5,367 nt of DNA from Rhizobium leguminosarum (GTDB lineage: Bacteria > Pseudomonadota > Alphaproteobacteria > Rhizobiales > Rhizobiaceae): positions 1-5,367 of the forward strand of contig NZ_LWBS01000045.1 in the NCBI RefSeq assembly GCF_001652265.1. Direction: 5' to 3'. The translations under genes and the position numbers were made by a program. The notes beneath the pieces are model-generated. The model did not search any database. It worked only from the letters and a program-made list of their open reading frames with translations, and had not been told where the DNA came from. The stretch's first letter is position 1, and each line of letters starts with the position of its first letter. Shown here in pieces: positions 5,204 to 5,367 of this stretch.

Positions 5204-5367
5204 TCATCGGGCCGCAGCGCATATTCGGGCGTGAGCTAGAGCAAATTCCTCGGCATAGGGACAGGCCGAAGCCATCGCCACCTTGATGCGGCGGACTGAG
5301 ACGCGGACCTGCGCGCCGATCTTCAACAGCTTCAATCGGATCGTGCCGCAGGTGGCATCGGCAAGCC
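5204..5367 (-). CDS. IS1380-family transposase, C-terminal end (partial)
   Basis: The last 53 residues and stop codon of a transposase enter from the right edge; the rest is outside the window. The frame begins LADATCGTIRLKLLKIGAQV, continues RVSVRRIKVAMASACP, and ends ARICAAAR. This is the characteristic C-terminus of IS1380-family DDE transposases: a conserved TIRLKLLKIGA segment, then RRI and a Ser-Ala-Cys-Pro stretch. Codon use is GC-rich and there is no internal stop, so this end looks undamaged. Whether the whole element is intact cannot be judged. It is oriented tail to tail with gor, and its stop lies 171 bases beyond the mosaic element, so any insertion here did not disrupt gor. The TGA overlaps an ATG on the same strand, which I do not take as a second gene. 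Confidence 0.85.
   Translation of the reverse strand, partial: LADATCGTIRLKLLKIGAQVRVSVRRIKVAMASACPYAEEFALAHARICAAAR

Noticed and set aside
3420..5222. A 600-codon minus-strand frame antisense to gor
   Set aside because: It runs through the palindromic mosaic element and the whole of gor, with no recognisable domain. gor has a full set of motifs, so this is a shadow frame.

Overview
The window looks like chromosomal DNA of a Rhizobium-type alphaproteobacterium (R. etli / R. leguminosarum group). The protein-coding frames are GC-rich in the third position. The gene set gph / rpiA / DUF2059 protein / gor resembles Rhizobiaceae chromosomes as I remember them. Two long palindromic intergenic mosaic elements of the rhizobial RIME type are present. 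This rests on sequence reading and memory; no search was run.

Layout, left to right. Positions 1-126 hold two strong adjacent hairpins that resemble the 3' end of a group II intron (domain V-like and domain VI-like), with no intron-encoded protein in view. A minus-strand phosphoglycolate phosphatase gene (gph, 213-929) is divergent from a plus-strand cluster. That cluster is rpiA (ribose-5-phosphate isomerase A, 1155-1853), then 15 bp later a secreted DUF2059 protein (1869-2432), closed by a clear Rho-independent terminator (2454-2480). A small acylphosphatase gene (2527-2811) follows. It converges on a 70-residue minus-strand gene of unknown function (2982-3194), with a two-palindrome RIME-like element between them (2826-2940). 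The divergent region between the small gene and gor contains four tandem 20-bp units (3252-3335), each an imperfect inverted repeat. The glutathione reductase gene gor (3465-4850) follows. Downstream is a three-hairpin mosaic element (4879-5032), about 170 bp without a clear gene, and the C-terminal end of an IS1380-family transposase entering on the minus strand (5204-5367).

The genes are mostly housekeeping: clearing 2-phosphoglycolate, interconverting pentose phosphates, hydrolysing acyl phosphates, and recycling glutathione with NADPH. RpiA belongs to the pentose phosphate pathway, which also supplies the NADPH that Gor uses, but nothing here shows co-regulation. No new multi-gene system is evident. 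The most unusual parts are non-coding: the tandem hairpin array upstream of gor, the palindromic mosaic elements in both gaps downstream of converging genes, and mobile-element remnants at both ends of the window.
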